The notes under the pieces are model-generated. The model was not told where the DNA came from. It ran no database searches and saw nothing but the letters and a program-made list of their open reading frames with translations. A stretch of 64,000 bases of DNA, from NCBI RefSeq assembly GCF_002236105.1, contig NZ_NIWU01000001.1, positions 1,240,001 through 1,304,000 of the forward strand, written 5' to 3'. The position numbers and the translations under genes were made by a program. Source of the DNA: Pseudomonas umsongensis. Its GTDB lineage: Bacteria > Pseudomonadota > Gammaproteobacteria > Pseudomonadales > Pseudomonadaceae. The number at the start of each line of letters is the position of its first letter. The first letter of the stretch is position 1. Below, in pieces: positions 61,295-64,000 of the stretch.

Positions 61295-62203
61295 ATGAAC
61301 CTGATGAATATCGCCACCGTCGACCTCAACTTGCTCAAAGTTTTCGAAGCCTTGCACGAAGAGTCCAGCGCCAGCCGCGCGGCGTTGCGCCTGGGCGTCA
61401 CGCAGTCGGCGGTAAGCGCGGCATTGCGCCGGCTGCGCGAGCTGTATGGCGATCAGTTGTTTGTGCGCACCGGCCGCGGCCTGGCGCCGACGCTCAAGGC
61501 TAATCAGTTGAAACCGGTGGTCAGCGACGCGCTGAACAAATGCCGGCAAAGCCTGGCGATGGTCGACCCGGCGGCCCATCACTACGAAGGGCGCTCGGTC
61601 ACAGTGGGCATGTCGGATGATTTCGAAATCGCCTACGGTCGCCGTTTGATCGAGGAAATCGCCCGTTGCGCGCCGAAACTGAGGCTGATCTTCCGCCAGA
61701 CCCACAGTCAGATCGTCGCCCACGCCTTGATGGAACGCAGCATCGATCTGGCAATCACGGCCGGCGGGTTTGCCGAGCGGTTGCTCAGTCGCCAGGTATT
61801 GGGTGAAGGCGATTACCTGTGCCTGGTCGACCCGATGAGTCTTGCCGCGGGACAGCAAACCATCGAGCTTGAAGAGTTCGTCACCCGTGAACATATCCTG
61901 GTGTCATCGGGTGGCTTTATCGGGATCACTGACGAAGGATTGGCCGCACTGGGCCTTAGCCGCCGGGTGTGCGCTTCGACCACGCATTTCGCCGCGTTGC
62001 CATATCTGCTCAAGGGCAGCCAGGCGGTGGCGACCATTCCGGCCCATGCCGCCCGAAGCATCGCCACGCTCAGCGGCCTGGCACTACTGCCCTGCCCCCT
62101 GGCGTTGCCGCGCTACCCGATCGAAATGGGTTGGCGCACCAGCACCCAGCTCGATCCCGTAGTCGTGAAGGTGCGTGAAGCGATTGCCGCCAGCTTCCTG
62201 TAG
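61295..62203 (+). CDS. LysR-type regulator beside nitrilase
   Basis: A 302-residue LysR protein. The HTH domain includes NLLKVFEALHEESSASRAAL and VTQSAVSAALRRLRELYG, and the effector domain contains VTVGMSDDFEIAYGRRLIEE. Divergence from the nitrilase gene by 84 bases suggests it controls that gene. The start may be ATG 61295 or 61304 (MNIATVDL). The stop TAG (62201-62203) is formed by the first bases of a REP element. Confidence 0.88.
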   Translation: MNLMNIATVDLNLLKVFEALHEESSASRAALRLGVTQSAVSAALRRLRELYGDQLFVRTGRGLAPTLKANQLKPVVSDALNKCRQSLAMVDPAAHHYEGRSVTVGMSDDFEIAYGRRLIEEIARCAPKLRLIFRQTHSQIVAHALMERSIDLAITAGGFAERLLSRQVLGEGDYLCLVDPMSLAAGQQTIELEEFVTREHILVSSGGFIGITDEGLAALGLSRRVCASTTHFAALPYLLKGSQAVATIPAHAARSIATLSGLALLPCPLALPRYPIEMGWRTSTQLDPVVVKVREAIAASFL

Positions 62204-62298
62204 GAGCGAGCACGCTCGCGAAAAACGTCCGGACAGCGTGGTCTCCCAGAAAGCCCTCGTTATCGTTGACGTCCATCGCGAGCGTGCTCGCTCCTACA
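62199..62298. repeat. REP-type inverted pair containing a LysR stop codon
   Basis: TGTAGGAGCGAGCACGCTCGCG and its mirrored CGCGAGCGTGCTCGCTCCTACA are separated by about 55 bases. The first element's TAG is the stop codon of the LysR gene. Confidence 0.82.
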
Positions 62299-62323
62299 GT
62301 AGATCGGGTACAGCCGCGAGAAA

Positions 62324-62575
62324 TTATTTGGCCGCCATCAGCCGATTGACTTCACTGCGCACCATGTTCGAAAACTCCGGTGGCGACATGCTATCCAGCT
62401 CGGCGCGCACCCACTCGGCCCATTTGCCCTTGCGCTTGGCGCGCTCACCGAACAGACGTGCGGCTTCGCCCTTGGCCTTGCCCAGGTTGTTTTGCCAGAG
62501 TTCGAACAGACGGGATTTCTCGTCTTCCAGCGCTGCGCGCTCGGCAAGGGGTTTGTCGGCCAGATTGAAACTCAT
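62324..62575 (-). CDS. Conserved 83-residue helical protein, unknown function
   Basis: A basic, mostly helical protein without signal peptide or membrane segment. It reads MSFNLADKPLAERAALEDEK, then FELWQNNLGKAKGEAARLFG and MSPPEFSNMVRSEVNRLM. The charged helices could bind nucleic acid or another protein, but no family is recognised. ATTTCCCATG follows a GGTAATTTCCC leader; the start is the only ATG. It is divergent from the DUF883 gene, 164 bases apart. Confidence 0.7.
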   Translation of the reverse strand: MSFNLADKPLAERAALEDEKSRLFELWQNNLGKAKGEAARLFGERAKRKGKWAEWVRAELDSMSPPEFSNMVRSEVNRLMAAK

Positions 62576-62739
62576 GGGAAATTACCTGCTGCGTAAATAG
62601 GCTACATCTTACACTGTAGGAAGAAATGTCCTGCGCTGGATTTTTCAACAGGATGGCGTCCGCACGCAATGTCACTGCAACTTTTTCTATCGCGGCGGAC
62701 TCCATTGTTCACTGTCCATTACCTGCAAGGAGTCACCCA

Positions 62740-63057
62740 ATGGCCCGCAAAACCGCCGCACAAGCTGCCGAAGACCAGATCAAGGACCAGGCTTTCAGCG
62801 AACTTCAGTCGCTGATCGAAGAGTCGGAAAAACTGCTCAAGAGCAGTGCGTCACTGGTCGGTGAAGAAGCAGACACGCTTCGTGGACAAATCTCCCAGAA
62901 ACTCCAACAGGCACGGGACTCCGTTACCAGCGTCCGCGCTCGGACCCTGCCGGCGGTCGAAGCCACGCAAACCTACATAGGTGGGCACCCATGGCAGACC
63001 GTGGCCATTTCCGCCGGGTTTGGGTTGGTCGTGGGCTTGTTGTTGGGGCGACGGTAA
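62740..63057 (+). CDS. DUF883 (ElaB/YqjD-type) inner-membrane protein
   Basis: A 105-residue protein with a long amphipathic helical N-terminal part (about 8-75, FSELQSLIEESEKLLKSSAS, LRGQISQKLQQARDSVTSVR) and one C-terminal membrane segment (GHPWQTVAISAGFGLVVGLLLGRR, split by a GG turn). In E. coli YqjD and ElaB bind ribosomes to the inner membrane in stationary phase. AAGGAG eight bases upstream fixes ATG 62740 in spite of a longer open frame. Confidence 0.87.
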   Translation: MARKTAAQAAEDQIKDQAFSELQSLIEESEKLLKSSASLVGEEADTLRGQISQKLQQARDSVTSVRARTLPAVEATQTYIGGHPWQTVAISAGFGLVVGLLLGRR

Positions 63058-63094
63058 GCACTACCGGCAAACAACCTCAAAATGAAATGCATTC

Positions 63095-63126
63095 CTTGTG
63101 GGAGCGGGCTTGCTCGCTCCCACAAG
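63095..63126. repeat. Single collapsed REP hairpin
   Basis: CTTGTGGGAGCG...CGCTCCCACAAG is a 12-base stem with an eight-base loop, between two convergent genes. It looks like a REP pair whose middle has been lost. Confidence 0.7.
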
Positions 63127-63141
63127 TCCACATTTCAATAT

Positions 63142-64000
63142 CTAGTCGCCGGCCAATTCCCGCAAATTCGCCAGCGTATCCGCATCGAGCTGGATGCCGC
63201 CCGCACTGGACTTGGCGCGCTGATGATGACGCCGATCACCCGGTAACCGCTTGAGCCCCACACCGTGCATCTGCCGCACCAACTCCTGGCTGCGCTCGGC
63301 AAAGCTCTGCCCGGCCGCCTTGGCCGGATCGATAACGATCAACAGTTGGCCGGTCCACGGAGTCTTGGCCCCCGGGTGGTTCTTCCAGTCGAACTCGAAC
63401 GAGAAGTTGCCGCCGGTCAACGCCGCCGCCAAGAGCTCCACCATCATCGACAGCGCCGAACCTTTATGGCCACCAAACGGCAGCAACGCGCCTCCCTCCA
63501 GAATTGCCTGCGGGTCCTGGGTCGGCTGGCCAAGGCTGTCGACGCCCATGCCCTGCGGCAAACGTTCGCCCTTGCGCGCGGCGATCTGCACATCGCCATG
63601 GGCAATGGCGCTGGTAGCCAGGTCGAAGACAATTGGCTCACCGTCTGCCCGTGGGGCGGCGAAGGCAATCGGGTTGGTGCCGAACAGTGGGCGATCGGCG
63701 CCGTGTGGCACCACGCAGGTCATGCTGTTGACCACGCTCAACGCCACCAGCCCTTCATAGGCGAACGGCTCGACGTCCGGCCACAACGCCGCGAAGTGAT
63801 GGGAGTTACGAATCGCCAACACCGCAATGCCGGCACTGCGAGCCTTTTCCACCAGCAAGGCGCGTGCGGCGGCGAGCGCCGGTTGGGCGAAACCATTGCC
63901 GGCATCCACCCGGACAAAACCCGAGGCCACGTCCTCGACCACAGGCACGGCCTGGCCATTGACCCAGCCGCTCTTGAGCGTGGACACATAACCGGGCATG
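63142..64000 (-). CDS. dpkA: Ldh/malate-dehydrogenase-like reductase, DpkA type; 5' end outside window
   Basis: The minus-strand frame gives 285 residues and runs off the right edge. It belongs to the Ldh/YbiC type-2 malate/lactate dehydrogenase family. The visible part begins MPGYVSTLKSGWVNG and includes GFAQPALAAARALLVEKARS, IRNSHHFAALWPDVEPF, VNSMTCVVPHG and LLPFGGHKGSALSMMVELLA. Two His (SHHFAALWP) are in the active site. The sequence closely resembles Pseudomonas delta-1-piperideine-2-carboxylate reductase (DpkA), which makes L-pipecolate in D-lysine catabolism, NADPH-dependent. About 50 N-terminal residues should lie beyond the window. Confidence 0.8.
   Translation of the reverse strand, partial: MPGYVSTLKSGWVNGQAVPVVEDVASGFVRVDAGNGFAQPALAAARALLVEKARSAGIAVLAIRNSHHFAALWPDVEPFAYEGLVALSVVNSMTCVVPHGADRPLFGTNPIAFAAPRADGEPIVFDLATSAIAHGDVQIAARKGERLPQGMGVDSLGQPTQDPQAILEGGALLPFGGHKGSALSMMVELLAAALTGGNFSFEFDWKNHPGAKTPWTGQLLIVIDPAKAAGQSFAERSQELVRQMHGVGLKRLPGDRRHHQRAKSSAGGIQLDADTLANLRELAGD

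Noticed and set aside
1..64000. CRISPR arrays, tRNA, rRNA, insertion sequences, integrases
   Set aside because: None found by eye. The regularly spaced repeats are REP-type palindromes or the fapC coding repeats.

Overview
This 64 kb window reads as chromosome from a fluorescent-group Pseudomonas. Supporting signs are DUF2790 and DUF1652 proteins, an OprD-type porin, a complete fap functional-amyloid operon, the MtlR/MtlY/MtlZ polyol genes, a Ku gene, and many copies of the Pseudomonas extragenic palindromes (about 100 bp pairs built on GTAGGAGCGAGC or GTGGGAGCGGGC). I see no rRNA, tRNA, CRISPR array, insertion sequence or prophage. Genes are dense and mostly GC-rich, with short AT-rich gaps.

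Layout. 1-2 kb: a partial FUSC-type efflux gene and a HEAT/TPR protein. 2.1-12.6 kb: a signalling island with a KaiC-like double ATPase, three hybrid histidine kinases, two single-domain response regulators, and stand-alone CheB and CheR without a chemoreceptor. 12.6-15.4 kb: a glycosyltransferase, then the remains of the mannitol/arabitol locus, in which the 5' end of mtlR is joined to a collapsed mtlY followed by intact mtlZ. 15.4-22.2 kb: OprD porin, small secreted proteins, ecotin, PQQ sugar dehydrogenase, Ku and LpxO. 22.7-32.2 kb: ABC-F ATPase, MFS transporter, a secreted S74-domain mini-protein, an esterase-like protein, azoreductase with a divergent LysR regulator, UppP, and PnuC with a nicotinamide riboside kinase. 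32.5-39.5 kb: fapABCDEF and a convergent sigma-54 enhancer-binding protein. 39.8-49.1 kb: a delta-60 repeat protein, NhaB, the tightly overlapped gnd-zwf-HAD operon and a CptA-type phosphoethanolamine transferase. 49.2-52 kb: a Fur-box-controlled TonB siderophore receptor. 52-64 kb: ZapE, an aldo/keto reductase, agmatinase-like and polyamine-binding proteins with a LysR regulator, an NCS2 permease, a nitrilase with a LysR regulator, and DpkA.

How parts work together. The fap genes form a secretion and assembly set (chaperone-like FapA, nucleator FapB, fibre FapC, C39 protease FapD, FapE, pore FapF). A GG-N10-GC sigma-54 promoter lies upstream of fapA, and the only sigma-54 activator in the window sits next to the operon. 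The KaiC island has kinases and receivers but neither an HPt protein nor a DNA-binding output, so its output must lie elsewhere or be protein-protein. LpxO and CptA both modify lipopolysaccharide.

The most notable items are the KaiC/CheB/CheR phosphorelay island, the mtlR-mtlY deletion scar, the octapeptide-repeat FapC with its sigma-54 control region, and a secreted S74 self-cleaving domain fused to a 33-residue cysteine-rich peptide.
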